Assembly: GCF_049243985.1 (NCBI RefSeq)
Contig: NC_135377.1
Span: 32,999,255 to 33,063,254, forward strand
Direction of reading: 5' to 3'
DNA: 64,000 nt
Origin: Paroedura picta
Taxonomy: Eukaryota; Chordata; Lepidosauria; Squamata; Gekkonidae
In this document: in pieces, positions 46,736 through 58,959 of the stretch
Layout: the number at the start of each line of letters is the position of its first letter
How positions within the stretch are numbered: the first letter of the stretch is position 1
Notes under the pieces: generated by a model
Told to the model about the DNA's origin: nothing
The model's input: only the letters and a program-made list of their open reading frames with translations
Databases searched by the model: none
Position numbers and translations under genes: made by a program

Positions 46736-47223
46736 TGTCAGGAACCAGGCTGAGCCAAGCCTGCAGAGTCCATGATAAAGACACATCCAAGATCCAACAG
46801 TCAGTTGAAAATCCAAAGAGAGCTTTATTAAACAGAGTCTACAGAACGCTAAAGCAAGCCAAGATCTTCCTACGCAAAGATCTTGATAATAACAAAGAGC
46901 AATGGGCAATACAGGACATATATAGAGCCCTAAGGGGGGGGTACAAAGGCATTTTGGCGGGAGAGCAAGAGGGCACCAAAGGTGCCGGGGTTCACAGGAT
47001 GCCAGATGGCTAGGAATCTAATCTAAGTTGTTACAGTATTGTTGAGACTTTGCTGTCTCTGCAAGGACACTTATAGTGAGATTGATACAACAACAGCGGA
47101 AAACTCCTGCTGGGAAAAGAAGGGAGGCTTGGAGCCTGAGGACAGATTTACAGGTTTACAACCCTGTGTCTGCCAGGCTGGTGAGAAACGAAACTTAGCT
47201 GGCATGAATCAGGGTTCATGACA
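46736..47223. mobile_element. Solo LTR, fossil (488 bp)
   Basis: Begins TGTCAGGAACC and ends GGTTCATGACA (TG...CA with short inverted ends). Flanked by the 5-bp duplication TCAGC (46731-46735, 47224-47228). No internal retroviral region is present, so it is the product of LTR-LTR recombination. A 5-bp duplication fits Gypsy or ERV elements; the family is not assigned. Intact flanks suggest moderate age. Confidence 0.82.
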
Positions 47224-47228
47224 TCAGC

Positions 47229-48240
47229 TTGCTATTAGGGATTGGGAATTGACATTTTGCCCATCTCTTAATGGTGTGAAAAGCTACTCACATTTGAAGA
47301 CGTTCATGAGGCCCTCTTTCCTCCACTCGGGAACTAGAATTGTTGACTGGCATTTTGTTATTTCTATGTGTTTCATTGCTCTTATTAAAGAACATTGGCA
47401 AAATATTTAAAAGAAAAGTTAATTAACAGTTATGATGCTAATAGAAATGATTGAAATAATGTATGTTAATGCATTTCAGTTAACATCAAAGAAATCCCCA
47501 AGGTTATTTTAAAGTGTATGCCTGTTTGTATGAATTACACCAAAAGTTATGCATGAACAGCAGCTGCACATTCGCCCATGTATTGCTTTTGTTTGTTCCA
47601 CCAGGAGGGAAGGGAAAAAACGAACATCACCACCTATGACTCAACAAACCCTTTGTCTGAGACTAACCTTACCCCATCTTACTCCATGAAGCTAATGGTG
47701 GCACACATTGAAAGCTGTTAGCTTATGAAAATATATACACAGAAGTAAAGAGACAGTGAAAAATTGTGTCCATTGCTTCTTTATCATTAAAGTGATACTT
47801 TAGATTTGTCTGTGGAAAAAAATGACTTCTTCATTAGCTCCATTCATCAACATGGGCTGAAATTGTAAAATCATTTCTTATTCTTTTTATTCTTGGAAGG
47901 TGTTTTTCCAATCCAGGAAGCAAACAGTTATAAGTGGAGGAGCACCATTTGGTCCTGCCCTTGATCCAATAGGGGTGGGATACAGAGATCATCCCTCAGT
48001 CCTGAAAGATCTCTACCACTTTCCATTTGTTTCCAGGCAAAATTCAAAATACTGTTTTTTACCTATGAAGTCTTAAAAAGTGTGTGGGTAAGGTACAGGA
48101 AGAATGACTTCCTACCATAATATCCAACCTGCCAGTTAAGATCTGCCTCATAAATCCTGTACTCAGGTCCTCAGCCTTTAGAGGGGAGGCATGTAGTAAC
48201 CAGAAGACAACAAAACCAACAACAACAACAAACAACAGTC
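47229..48240. other. Unannotated intergenic stretch
   Basis: CAA-rich microsatellite at about 48212-48237. Nothing else recognised. Confidence 0.4.
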
Positions 48241-48244
48241 TAGT

Positions 48245-48405
48245 TTGAGCTGGTGCAGTATTGGGACCAATGTACTGGACTATGAGATTTGGTTTCAAAT
48301 CCCCGTTCAGTCAAGAATTCACTCAGGGATCTTGTGCCGGACATTTTCAGCCTAACCCATTTCATTGAGTTGCTGTGAGAATGAGATCTATGTTGTTCAA
48401 CAGGA
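48245..48405 (+). mobile_element. tRNA-derived SINE, ACA-like, diverged
   Basis: GAGCTGGTGCAGTATTGGGA, GGTTTCAAATCCCCG (B box), CTAACCCATTTCATTGAGTT, GCTGTGAGAATGAGAT. Confidence 0.6.
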
Positions 48406-49335
48406 GCAAAAGATCTCCCACCCTCCACAAATTGGGATCAATGCAGTGCATGCATCCCCACTGCACACTCAGAGCCTCCTTTGCTATTGAAGAAAATGCA
48501 AGAAGTCCCAGCCTATATATAATTTCATATCTATATATCTATATTTATCAGAACTCCATTGTGCATTAGAAATGTGTCTGGATCATGGCTCTAATCACAG
48601 GTCTTTCAGCATCTTGTCCAGTTGAACCCCCAAATTAATGTGTTCAGAGGCCCACATTAGAACCTGACATAACGAATGCGGTTTCAGCTGTAGGCTTCTT
48701 GAAATATTGCCTTTGGCACTGCAGATAGGATGATTTGATTTGATATAACACAGTGATTAGGCAAATGCTGCCACCCCATTCTTTTCATCTGGCATATTAA
48801 ACCCTAATCAATAGCTCCTTCTCTTCTGTTTTCAGCTTCTGAAATCTCTGGAGATTTGCACGAAGCTCATTTGTTTTTCTCTTTTACCATTAACTCATAT
48901 TTCAAAATGCTCCCAAATGACAGCTCCAAAATTATCCTGCTGGTTTATCAAAAACCCACCCACCTCCAAAAAGTGACAAGCTGTCTTGCCAGGTGAGACC
49001 TTGTTAATCTCTGATTTTATGTTGTTAAATAATCTCCTTGACTGCTGCACATTTGAGAGTAATTTCAAAACAACTGCCACATAATTGGGGAGTAAATATC
49101 ATCACACATTGATTATTTTGATTTATACAACGGGGTTGACAGGATAATTTTTTTTTTGGCAAAGGAGGAAGCTATTTGAGATAATGTAAGCTTAATTCAA
49201 AGTTACATACTGTTAAATCACAAGCATCCTCAGCCATGTAGTACAGGCCCACCTTACTATGTAGTGCAGAGGTAAGTGAGAAGCAGAGGTACTTTGTCAT
49301 TCCTTTTGTCTTCAGTCTTCTTTGGTGTTCTTTCA

Positions 49336-49395
49336 TCCAAATACCAACCCTGCTTAGCTTCGAAGATCTGATGTGGTCAGGCTGTGTTATGTTAC
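49336..49395 (-). repeat. 5S rRNA-like fragment (SINE-derived)
   Basis: CCAAATACCAACCCTGCTTA, GCTTCGAAGATCTGATGTGG, TCAGGCTGTG corresponds to the complement of the 5S rRNA middle region. Too short and diverged to be a gene; probably from a 5S-headed SINE. Confidence 0.7.
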
Positions 49396-49693
49396 CTTTC
49401 CTCAATTTTGACCATAAGTCATATTAATATCAAGGACCCTGCAAAAAACACAAGATATTTCAGAGGGTAGCTGTGGTGGTCTGCAGTAGAAAAGCCAGAT
49501 TCAAGGCTAGTAGAACCTGTACTAATATAACCAACAACATTTTGGGGATGTGAGTTTTTGAGAATAAAAGCTAACAAAGGGAGTTCTGACTCTTGAAAGT
49601 TCCTATCTCCTAAATTTTGTTGGTTTTTAAAGTATGATTGGACTCAAAGCAAGATAAAGATTACCAAAAGTTACAAATCTGTATACAAGCCAT

Positions 49694-50336
49694 AATCTAT
49701 ATAATATAAAGAGTGTGTATACTTCCAACAATGTGTGGAATATAACAAAGCCTCCAGAAAGAGCCCTGCCCATGCAAGAAGGTTTTGGAATGTTCAGCAC
49801 ACACAACCCCCAGCTTTACAGGCAAATCAGCCTGTGACAATCGGGGGGAGTATTAAAAGGAAGTGTGTAGCCATGTAACAGCTGATCGTGACAACTGCAT
49901 GGCTGTCATGATCAGCTGACACATGCCCCCTCTCTCTTTAAAAGCTCCCCTAGCCTGCAAATGTAGAGAAGAGCATAGAAGGGGAGAGTGCAGGCAGTTG
50001 CATAACAGCTGATCATGACAGCTACGCTGCTCTTATGATCAGCTGTTATGCAGTCCCCTCTCCCTTTAAGTGCTCCCCCTACCTTCGCAGGCAGCTTTGC
50101 TTTTGAGGGTTGAGGGAGGGATTCAAAGGGAGTGCGCAGCTGCCTACCAGCTGAGAATGACAGCCACACTGCCAGCTCCCTTTAAATCTGCCTGTGAGGG
50201 GGGGGGGGAATGTTTAAAGCGAGCATCCGGATGGCTTTCATTCTCACCTGGTAGGCAGCCACCCATTCGCTTTAATTCCTCCCAAAGCCCTATCTAGCAC
50301 CCATTGCATTCCAGCATGCAATGGCTTTACTGCTAG
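49694..50336 (+). mobile_element. Helitron-like non-autonomous element (copy 3, other subfamily)
   Basis: The possible 5' end is TCTATATAATATAAAGAG after host A. The 3' end is the hairpin CCATTGC...GCAATGG followed by CTTTACTG and CTAG, with host T next. The interior has several long fold-backs, for example CAGCTGATCATGACAGC against GATCAGCTG (about 49880-50050). Confidence 0.6.
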
Positions 50337-50429
50337 TATATATTAATAAAAAAATAATGAACAAGAATCATACCACATAAAAATGCATGGTCCTTCTGAT
50401 GATGTACTGCTCTGACTGGCCCATACTGA

Positions 50430-50810
50430 GGGACAAGCCCCCAATAGGGTGAGGGCACTCTGGCTGAGGATCCATCAGAAGTTCTTCCCCACCCTCTGCT
50501 CCTCCTCCGTGCCATACACTTCCCACGAGGAGGAAGAACACCAAGGAAGTAAGCCCAGGGAGGGTGGGGAAGGCCATCCAAACATGCTCTACAGCAGCCA
50601 TGCACCTGAGCTTCCTGGTGGCGAGAGCTCGGGGCATTCGGTCCATCTTGCATCCTGGCCCTCTCTGCTCTGCAGGAGAAAAGGTGCAAGGGCAGTGTAC
50701 GAAGTGCGGCGTGGTTCCTGCAGAGTGCGGTGGTTCAGCAAGCTCAGCTGCCTTACCTTGCAGGGGCCCTTCCACCCTCCCACCCTTCTGGCTTTGCTAC
50801 TAGTTTTCAT
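50430..50810. other. GC-rich block of unknown origin
   Basis: Higher GC than its surroundings and open in several frames, but with no recognisable domain. It directly follows the Helitron-like 3' end. Open frames here are expected from base composition. Confidence 0.35.
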
Positions 50811-51585
50811 TTAACTATTATGTGAATCCTGCCAAAAAGAGCTGTAAGTTAGTTGGATCATTTTTTGAGTGCAGTACCTGTTTGCGACCTGAATTCAGGA
50901 CTATTGGCTGTTCTGGCTGCCTATCAAGTGCATTTCTTTCCATATTCTCTGATTATACTTTTGAAAATAAGAAAATCAGGCTGGAGTACTTTTCCATCCA
51001 CAGGAAACTTAGTCCTGTAGACCTGCTCATTTCATTTCCCATAGGTTTCTCAGTGACTAGCAATATTTTGAAAAACCAAAATATTGGTTGCCAGTGACAG
51101 TGGCAACTTCACCCTGAATAAATTTAGCCTTGCAAAGCTGATTATGCTGTAGGACCATGCTGAATAAAGAGGTCTGATAAACTATAAACAATTCTTAAAA
51201 GATAATTTAATTACTGTAGTGTAGTTTATTCCAACAGGCCATTAATTGAACTTGCTGCATGATTTGAACATGATTAATGATTCCCATGTTTGGAGTTCTT
51301 CCTACTCTCCACTCCTGTAAAATTCAGAGCTTTTAGTAGAGTTCAAAGTTTCAAGCTGATACCCAGTTCCATTGCAGCAGAGACATCCTGTTCTCAGCAC
51401 TATTATTAATGGTGTATAAAGGCCACCTCTCAACCCTTTGTAATTGGGTTCTGAATCTTTTTACCCCAATCTCATGGTTGGTCTACTTCCTTGCTGAAAT
51501 CACTGGTTCTGATTTGGGTTACAACATGGACTGCAACACAGGGTCCCAAGACACTGTATCCCTTTATTTTTCTTCTGGAGACAGC

Positions 51586-51870
51586 CAGTTTGGTGTAGTG
51601 GTTAGGAGTGCGGACTTCTAATCTGGCATGCTGGGTTCGATTCTGCGCTCCCCCACATGCAACCAGCTGGGTAACCTTGAGCTCGCCACGGCGCTGATAA
51701 AATTGTTCTGACCGGGCAGTGATATCAGCGCTCTCTCAGCCTCACCCACCCCACAGGGTGTCTGTTGTGGGGAGAGGAATGGGAAGGCGACTGTAAGCCG
51801 CTTTGAGCCTCCTTCGGGTAGGGAAAGCGGCATATAAGAACCAACTCTTCTTCTTCCTCTTCTTCTTCTG
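51586..51870 (+). mobile_element. Sauria-type SINE
   Basis: GCCAGTTTGGTGTAGTGGTT, GGTTCGATTCTGCGCTCCCC, GGGTAGGGAAAGCGGCATAT, AAGAACCAACTCTTCTTCTT. Complete and little diverged. Confidence 0.94.
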
Positions 51871-51898
51871 ATTTCTATGCAGACTAGGAAAAGTACAT

Positions 51899-52225
51899 CT
51901 GCTCCACATCTTTTTTTTAATATTGATTTTTAGTTTTCACTTAAGATGAAAACAGAGTAAATATATAAGAAATACATTAGTAAACATTATGTAAATTATA
52001 CTCTAAAATTGTTTTAGTACAAAACCCCTGTTCTATCCCCATATAGCTTATCTTCTTAGATAATTCAAATAAGGGCCCCAGACTTCTTCTGTTTTCCCAT
52101 TAACTATCAATGTCAGTTTCGCCATCCTGGCCAAGTCCACCAATTCGGTCAGCCAGTCCTCTATTGAAGGTAGATCTTGTATCTTCCATTTTTTAGCCAG
52201 GATTAGTCTTGTTGCTGTATATGAC
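51899..52225 (-). mobile_element. L1 LINE ORF2 C terminus and 3' end
   Basis: The minus strand reads SYTATRLILAKKWKIQDLPS, IEDWLTELVDLARMAKLTLI, VNGKTEEVWGPYLNYL, then stop (52048): the L1 ORF2 end. A T/A-rich 3' UTR follows. The upstream end abuts a Sauria SINE. Confidence 0.88.
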
Positions 52226-52470
52226 TTTTCTTTATCAGAAGGAGTCTCAAAGCGGCTTACGTTCACCTTCCCTTTCCTCTCCCCACAACAGACACCCTGT
52301 GAGGGAGGTGAGACGGGGAGAGCTGTGATATTGCTGCTCGGTCAGAACAGCTTTATCAGTGCTGTGGTGAGCCCAAGGTCACCCAGCTGGCTGCATGTGG
52401 GGGAATGGGGAATCAAACCCAGCTCACCAGATTAGAAGTTTGCACTCCTAACCACTACACCAAGATGGCT
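52226..52470 (-). mobile_element. Sauria-type SINE
   Basis: ATCAGAAGGAGTCTCAAAGC, CAACAGACACCCTGTGAGGG, TTGCACTCCTAACCACTACA, CCAAGATGGCTC. The TTC tail is mostly missing where it joins L1. Confidence 0.9.
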
Positions 52471-52494
52471 CTTAACCACTATGCCAATTCTTTG

Positions 52495-54029
52495 ATATTT
52501 TTCTTGTGGTTTCCCTAAGCTCCCCAAGAGGTCTCCCATTTGGACAACACCCAGATCTGCAAGAAGGCTGATGTATTATGTGCTTTCCAACTCATACAAT
52601 GACTTTCATGAAACTTCTGAGTTGTTTTCTCCTGATATATCCAGTGGTATTAGAGTCACATCTTGGGTCTACATGCAGCTGGTTTATTTGACAATATCCT
52701 CAGGGATGCGTGGCCACCACACCATGATTTCCATTGCTGTAATCTTTCCTTTTCCCTAATCTGTTTCACAGGTACACAATACTGGAGAATATTATAGATT
52801 AATTTGCGCAATGATTAAGACACAAAAGAAACAGCAACAAAATCTGTCTTTTTCAGCCAGAAGAGAGTGAATTGAGATGATAGTTCTGGGTGTGGAATTA
52901 GCAGAATTCCTGTCCATATTATGCTTTGTGATGGGATGAAAATGGGAAGATTTGAAGGCTCAAAGGATTTAATTCCAAACTCACTGGATACAATGACTTT
53001 CATTACTTGTAAATAAACCTGTGATGGAGAACGCCAAGCCCTTCACATTTACCGTCAGTATCTCACTGCTTCCATGTCTAAAGAGAAATATCGGGTGACA
53101 TTTTCAAACTGCATATATTATGTGTTTCAATGTGCATGTCTGTGCATTTCAAATTACAATTTTGAAACATTCAAATTAATACTGAAACATAGAGTGGAGA
53201 AAATGGGCATATTCTTCTGTATTTGTCTTTGCTTTTAGAATTGTGGCACATTTGCTATTACAGAAATTATTTGTTTCCCCCAATAATTTTTCAATATCAC
53301 AAATAGTGAGTTTTCATTTATGACAAATTATAGTCCTGAAGAAATCGGACTTATTAGCATCTAGATCCATGGAATCTGACATCCATGCATGAACTCCAAT
53401 GCACACCTGAAGTTCTTAATCCATCTTTACAATATTGAGAATACTCTGGCTGTGTTCAGACTAGGGATGCAATGAGATGGCCATTGTTCTTTCTTTATCT
53501 GTCCCTCTTAATAAAACAGTAAGGAGGGTTGGGGTGGGCTGTGTCTGTGATCAAAACTCCTGGATTGCCCCTCGGCACTGGACTGACAAGCGAAACGCCT
53601 TCCGATTGGGCACTCACCAGGACAGACCAGAGTTCCAGGGCAATCTGGAGACACCGCTGCCAGTCTGCCCCTGATGGGCAAGGTGGATGAGAACAGAGCC
53701 TTGGACAGGCTGTGCCAGCCTTTTTCGCCCCAAGGCTGTCCTGTCATGTCCAACTGCAAATTGCCTCAGAACCCTGATAGAGCTGACAGGAGTCTCCCCC
53801 CCCCCTTCAGGCCTGCTGCGAAGGAGCCTTTAACAGCCCCTCATTGAGGGGAGGGAGGCCTTTCCAAGAGCAACACATGGGAGCCTGAGGGCATTCCTTT
53901 TGAGGGTGGGGAACTTTTCCCTTTGGCCAAAGAGTTAGCTGACAGAGAGGCCACAGAAAAGCCCCTTCTTGCTTAAAATAATGCTCGGGCCAGGGGTTAG
54001 AGACAGCCAAACCATGTGTATTTATTCTT
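52495..54029. other. Unannotated intergenic stretch
   Basis: 53500-53960 is GC-richer and looks like part of an old dispersed repeat, but I cannot name it. No gene seen. Confidence 0.35.
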
Positions 54030-54121
54030 TGAGGCCTACTGCACAGCGTTATTCTGCAGATGAAACTGGTTCTTTTGTCTCCTGTTTCATCTGCACAACA
54101 ATCCTGTGCAGTAGGCCTCAA
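54030..54121. repeat. Long imperfect hairpin, arms about 37 bp
   Basis: TTGAGGCCTACTGCACAG...CTGCAGATGAAAC (54030-54066) is mirrored by GTTTCATCTGCAC...CTGTGCAGTAGGCCTCAA (54084-54121) around a 17-nt loop. A third, decayed copy of the right arm follows at about 54128-54160. Probably made from two opposed copies of a SINE middle segment. Confidence 0.8.
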
Positions 54122-54227
54122 GTCTTTCAATTCAACAACAACCTGTGTGGGAGGCCTTAAATGTTTCTTCTCTATAACAACCCTGTCCAAAGTAGCCCTT
54201 TCTGCCTGGGGATCTCATCTTTATACT

Positions 54228-54375
54228 CTGCAGGTGAGCTGTAATCCCAGGAGCTCTCCAGGCCCCACCTGGAGGTTGGCTACCCATGGGAAATATTCCT
54301 GGAGATTTGGAGGTGGGACTTCAAAATCGTACAATGCCCCAGAGTCCAACCTTCAAAGGAGCCATTTTTGCCTGC
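54228..54375 (+). mobile_element. Two abutting GTTGCCAG-family MITE pieces
   Basis: CCAGGAGCTCTCCAGGCCCC and ACCTGGAGGTTGGCTACCC (right end) are followed directly by GGGAAATATTCCTGGAGATT and TTGGAGGTGGGACTTC (left part of another copy). Confidence 0.65.
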
Positions 54376-54689
54376 AGTTGGGAGGGAGTGGTGCAGGTGT
54401 GTCCCTCCTGAACTATGGGCTATGGCCAGCCCTTACCAGCAACTGTTCGTATTCTGGGGCGCAGACAGGCAGACCAGCATCATTTCTGTGAGTCTGGAGA
54501 GTGCAGGAAAACCTAAATAAATATTTACAGCATGAAACTGTAAATAGTGAACACGTAAATGGCTGGAGAGTCATGGGAACTGGAATAACTTTTCAACCTT
54601 GGCCTGGCAAGTAAAAAAACAGTATAAAAAACCTTACTAAGGTCAAGACTGCTGGGCACATAGAGTCTTCCTCTTAGGGTTGCCAGCTT

Positions 54690-54940
54690 CCATGTGAGGC
54701 TCTCTACCCCATCTCCCTCATGGGTAGTCTGCTATGGGGAGAGGAAGGGAAGACAATTGGAAAATGCTTTGAGACACATGAGGCCTGCTGGGTCACTGTG
54801 GCCCATTCCCAGTTCTCTCAGACCTCTCACAGCCCCACATCCCTCACAGGTTGTCTATTGTGGAGAGACAAAGGGAAAAGGTGTTTGAAAACCGCTTTGA
54901 GACTCCTTTGGGTAGTAAACAACAGGGTACAAAAGGAGCA
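54690..54940 (+). mobile_element. Two partial Sauria-type SINE 3' parts in tandem
   Basis: GTCTGCTATGGGGAGAGGAA and GCTTTGAGACACATGAGGCC (first), then GTTGTCTATTGTGGAGAGAC and GCTTTGAGACTCCTTTGGGT (second). Both are without heads. Confidence 0.75.
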
Positions 54941-54944
54941 ACCA

Positions 54945-56585
54945 TGAAATAAGCATGTGGGCACATAACATGTTATCAACAGTGAAAAAATGGCGAAGAA
55001 GGAACAGAGTGGACGCCTGTGTACTGTGACTACCCTGTGCGTATTAGGGCAGAGGGGCATTTCGGTGTCTGTGGCCTAATTCACACAAGAAGGGAAATGA
55101 CGCAGAACTGGGGGGAATTGGTTGCCATGTAATCTTCCCCTAAGAATAGTCTCCAGTCTGATTTTCCCTTCACATATCTGAAGACATGGCTCTGGAAAGC
55201 TCATCTGTAACCACTATGCCACAATTCCCAAAGGTCAGTCCTCTCCCACACTCAACTAACATTCCAAACCACAGGTTTTTGACACCCATATCTCCACACC
55301 CATGCCCTCATTTGCCACCATGCCACTTACATACCATTTTTCACGCAATGAGCACAAAAGAACGTCTAACATGCCTAATTTAACCTGAAAAAAATCAATG
55401 TGAGGAAATAGAAAGTGGCGCAAAAATAATGGCGGATGGGATTGTGTCTCAAGAGCAACAACAACAGGAAACTGATATGGGATTTTTGAATGCAACCAGA
55501 AAGCTTCTGGATTCACTGCCATCCCCTCCCGGTGCGTATACCCCTCTACTTGTTTAGATATGAACTCTGGGAAGCCAACTCTAAAACAGACTTTGGAAGC
55601 CTGCAATTTCAGGATAATGAGCATCACTGACCCATCATTGACCCATCATGACTTTGAATACGTTATCATTCTGTTTTAAGTTAAAATTATTTTAGTAACA
55701 AACCTTTCTTCTCCAAAAACATTCACTATAAATATCCTCATCTGTCTACTGGGCTTTTGATGACATCATTCTGAGAAATTTCAGGAGACACAGCACATTT
55801 ACTTGAGATGAACTTAAGTTAGTGCTGTGGTACATAGAGCTCCTGGGTATCGTGAGGGAAAGGTAGTATCACCGTGGATCAATCACTGATGTTGCAGAGG
55901 GAAAATTTAAAGTGCTCGATATCATACTTTATCAAGTAAAAAAAATGGAAATTGAATAATGTGTAGATTACTTTCTTTAATTTGGGGTTACCGGAGATAA
56001 AGGGTAGATTCTTGACTGACTGTTGCTTGCTCAAAGAAAATAGGTCTTTATCTAAAACTTTACTGCCTTGGAAAGGGGAAAGCATAACAATGTACAAATT
56101 AAATTCCACAACATTAAATAAATGACAGACTTTCACAGACAGGCTTTTCCTACATGGATGACAGACAGACATACAGACAGTTCTTTATTGCGGTCATAGA
56201 GCAGCATGGATGATTTTCTCTACCTCTGCATTCAGATTGGAACCTTGTGTTGTATTTTTTAAGAATCCACATGACACTGTTCTCATTTCCTTTCCAGCTT
56301 TCCCATGCAGCCAAATATTACCATACTGCCCAGATGCCAAGGTGGACATTTTCAAGTAAACCATATCAAGGCCATTTTCCTTTTCCTTGCTTGCCATTAG
56401 ACCCTCATGGCCACCAGTTTCCCTGATGTACCACTGGAAAGCTTTTTGAGGGTTAAAACAACATAGTATTGACTTAAAAAAAAAGTACTCCTGTGGCACA
56501 GTGATGAAAACCGGGTAACCACTCAGAATACTAATTTCCTTTGATGGGTGCCTCAAGAAGAAGGAGAAAACCTAACAAGAGCTAG
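54945..56585. other. Unannotated intergenic stretch
   Basis: No gene or clear repeat recognised. Confidence 0.4.
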
Positions 56586-56588
56586 GTC

Positions 56589-56680
56589 AGGGGTACTCAC
56601 CCTGCACTCTCAGAGAGTCACATTTAAATGCACCAGCAACTTGAAGAGCCGCATGACTATTATTGTTCCTGTGCTTTACT
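56589..56680. mobile_element. hAT-like end fragment
   Basis: CAGGGGTACTCACCCTGCAC and TTGAAGAGCCGCATG resemble the left part of hAT elements of the CAGGGGT type. No right end or target duplication found. Confidence 0.4.
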
Positions 56681-56849
56681 GCATCAGACACACACGCACA
56701 ATGATATAAGATATATCTATTAATATTCAATATGATCTTTTACATTCCCAAAGTACCTCCGAGCATGTAGGGTCTTTTCTCCCACCACTGTTGAAACTAA
56801 ATCAGCCCTTGCATAACTGACTCTGGAGGCTTCCTTCTCTGCTTTCTTG

Positions 56850-57713
56850 GGGGCTTTCCGCACCGGGATCTTTGTAGCAAATTGGTTGCTGAATGAAAAA
56901 TCGCCATTTAAAATAGTGCAATTCGTCGTTATGCATACCTGCCTTTGTAGTGGAATCCAGTTGCGTTTTGTAGCGTTTCCCACAGGCTTCCGGTCTCGGC
57001 AAAAATCGCTAGAAAGGAAGCGCTATTGCCGAGCTCGTCCCGCCCTTGGCCGTCAAGCAGCCAATGGGCAGCCGTTAGCATGCTCCCAAACAGCCCCTTT
57101 CCCTTTAAGAAAGTTTAAAAAAAAAAAACAGACCCATTGCAACGAATCTGTGTTGATTCGTTGCAACGGAGAGACCCATCCAGCTGCCTGGTGTGTTTAA
57201 GCTGTCGTTTGATCGTTGCCACGCTCCCTCCGAGTGAAAAAAAAAAATCCCCCCCCCCTCTCACGGGCCCGATTTTCGGCTGAATGAATGTGCAAAAAAT
57301 AAAGGGAAAATACATCAGCAAACGGGCTTTTCTGTTGTTTGTGCTTAGTGACTCTGTGGAGGGACTGAAGCCGGGGAAGCCTCTAAACAGAAAGAGGCTC
57401 GCTGGTGCGTTTATCCCCGCTCGCTCTGAGAAAAAAAAATGGCGATCGCTTCGCCGGAAGATCAGAGGAGAGAGCCAGGGGGAGGGACTTTGTAGAAACC
57501 GCAACAATGTTAACGCACAGGTCTTTTTCACTAGTGTTGCAGATTGGTTGCAGGAGTGTATCGCTTTCCGGAGGGTGAATCCACTTTTGGGGATTTCCCT
57601 GGAAGCGCTTTTTGCAGATCGGTTTCAGGTGTGTGGCGTTGTGCATAACGGCAAATCAGTAGCGTTTTCAATTGGCAACCATTGTGCGATTTTGAAGGCG
57701 TGCGAAAAGCCCC
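56850..57713 (-). mobile_element. CpG-rich MITE family Z, copy 3 (full length, 864 bp)
   Basis: Inverse copy of 9485-10370. The ends are GGGGCTTTCCGCACCG and (complement) GGGGCTTTTCGCACGCC. It has a perfect 3-bp flank repeat TTG (56847-56849, 57714-57716), which defines the element limits. The internal hairpin, CCAAT, GC-box and ETS-like motifs are all present. No transposase. Confidence 0.9.
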
Positions 57714-57716
57714 TTG

Positions 57717-58630
57717 ATCTCAGCATGAGGCACAGTAGCTCAGGGGAGAGACTGAAATTGGCAAAACACCTGAGAAGAACTATCTGGCTATAGAGAAAGG
57801 CTAAAATCACCAGGGGAACAGCGCTTAGAAGAGCTCCTGAGCCACTGAGTATCACTTAGCTAAGTAAAAAAAAAAAAATTCAGTGGTTGACAGTTTAAGT
57901 ACCAAATTATGATATACCAGCAGTCAATCTTATCTGCCAGGACAAGAAACAGCCCAACCAGTTTGTATTTTAAAAACATTATATTTTGAAAACTGCAGAC
58001 AATCCTTATATAGATTTGTTTAACAAAAAATAATGTATGGATCCCTGCTGGTAAATATTAAAATAAGCTCTATAAAGGAAGCCAAGTCCAGTTCCAGTCC
58101 AGTGGATATCTTTGCTTCTGTGCGTATGCTTGAGCATATTTCGCACTTCTTACTGACCTCCAATCTAAATTTATTAACTGGTTTTACTAGCCATTTGTTC
58201 TAACACCTACACATCTCAGTGCAGTGAAAGCAATCCACGCACAGATTCCCTGCTGGATCAGGAGCCATGAGAGTTCAATCTCCACATGAATTGAAGGATA
58301 TTCCTGAACTGGAACTGTGTATACAGCACTAAACAGATGGCTGCACTCTCCTCACTGACAGCAGTGATCTTCTATTTGGGGATAATGAATGTTGCATGGC
58401 CAAAATAAAAGTCAATGAAGTCGCTAAGAACATTAAAGATGGGGATGCTTCCTTGGCTTTTCAGTTTCTCATAAAGGCAAAGGGGGGGGATGGGATTATT
58501 AAACTGCTCATAACAAGCAATTAGATCAGAACCACTTAACAAATTGCATTTTGACCTGGGCATAGAAACCAGGAATATTAGTCAGTGGTTCTTGTCATAA
58601 TAATCAAGACCTGCTTCTCCTTGGAACAAA
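57717..58630. other. Unannotated intergenic stretch
   Basis: No gene or clear repeat recognised. Confidence 0.4.
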
Positions 58631-58915
58631 ACTTAGAAGAAGAAGAGTTGGTTTTTATACCCCAGTCTTCACTACCCAAAGGAGTCTCAAAGTGGCTTAC
58701 AATTGCCTTCTCGTCCTCTCCCCATAACAGATTCCTTGTGAGGTAGGTGGGACTGAGAGAGCTCTGATGGAACTGCTCTGTGAATATGGCCCTAACAGGA
58801 CTGTGACTGGCCCAAGGTCACCCAGACAGCTGCATGTGGAGGAGGAGAGAATCAATCATCACTCTCCAGCTTAGAGGCCACTGCTCTTAACCACTACACT
58901 AAGCTGGCTCTCCTT
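58631..58915 (-). mobile_element. Sauria-type/ACA-like SINE
   Basis: AGAAGAAGAAGAGTTGGTTT, CTACCCAAAGGAGTCTCAAA, GATTCCTTGTGAGGTAGGTG, TCTTAACCACTACACTAAGC, TGGCTCTC. Complete. Confidence 0.92.
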
Positions 58916-58959
58916 TAATAAGATATTCCAGGCTTCTGATTGTCATGGGACTAGTGAGG

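Noticed and set aside
50333-50814. Several 70-135 codon frames in the GC-rich block
   Set aside because: No recognisable domain, no splice-supported structure, mutually overlapping on both strands.
57284-57793. A 169-codon plus-strand frame
   Set aside because: It runs across the MITE family Z copy and out of its end; it is not conserved in copies 1 and 2 and has no domain.
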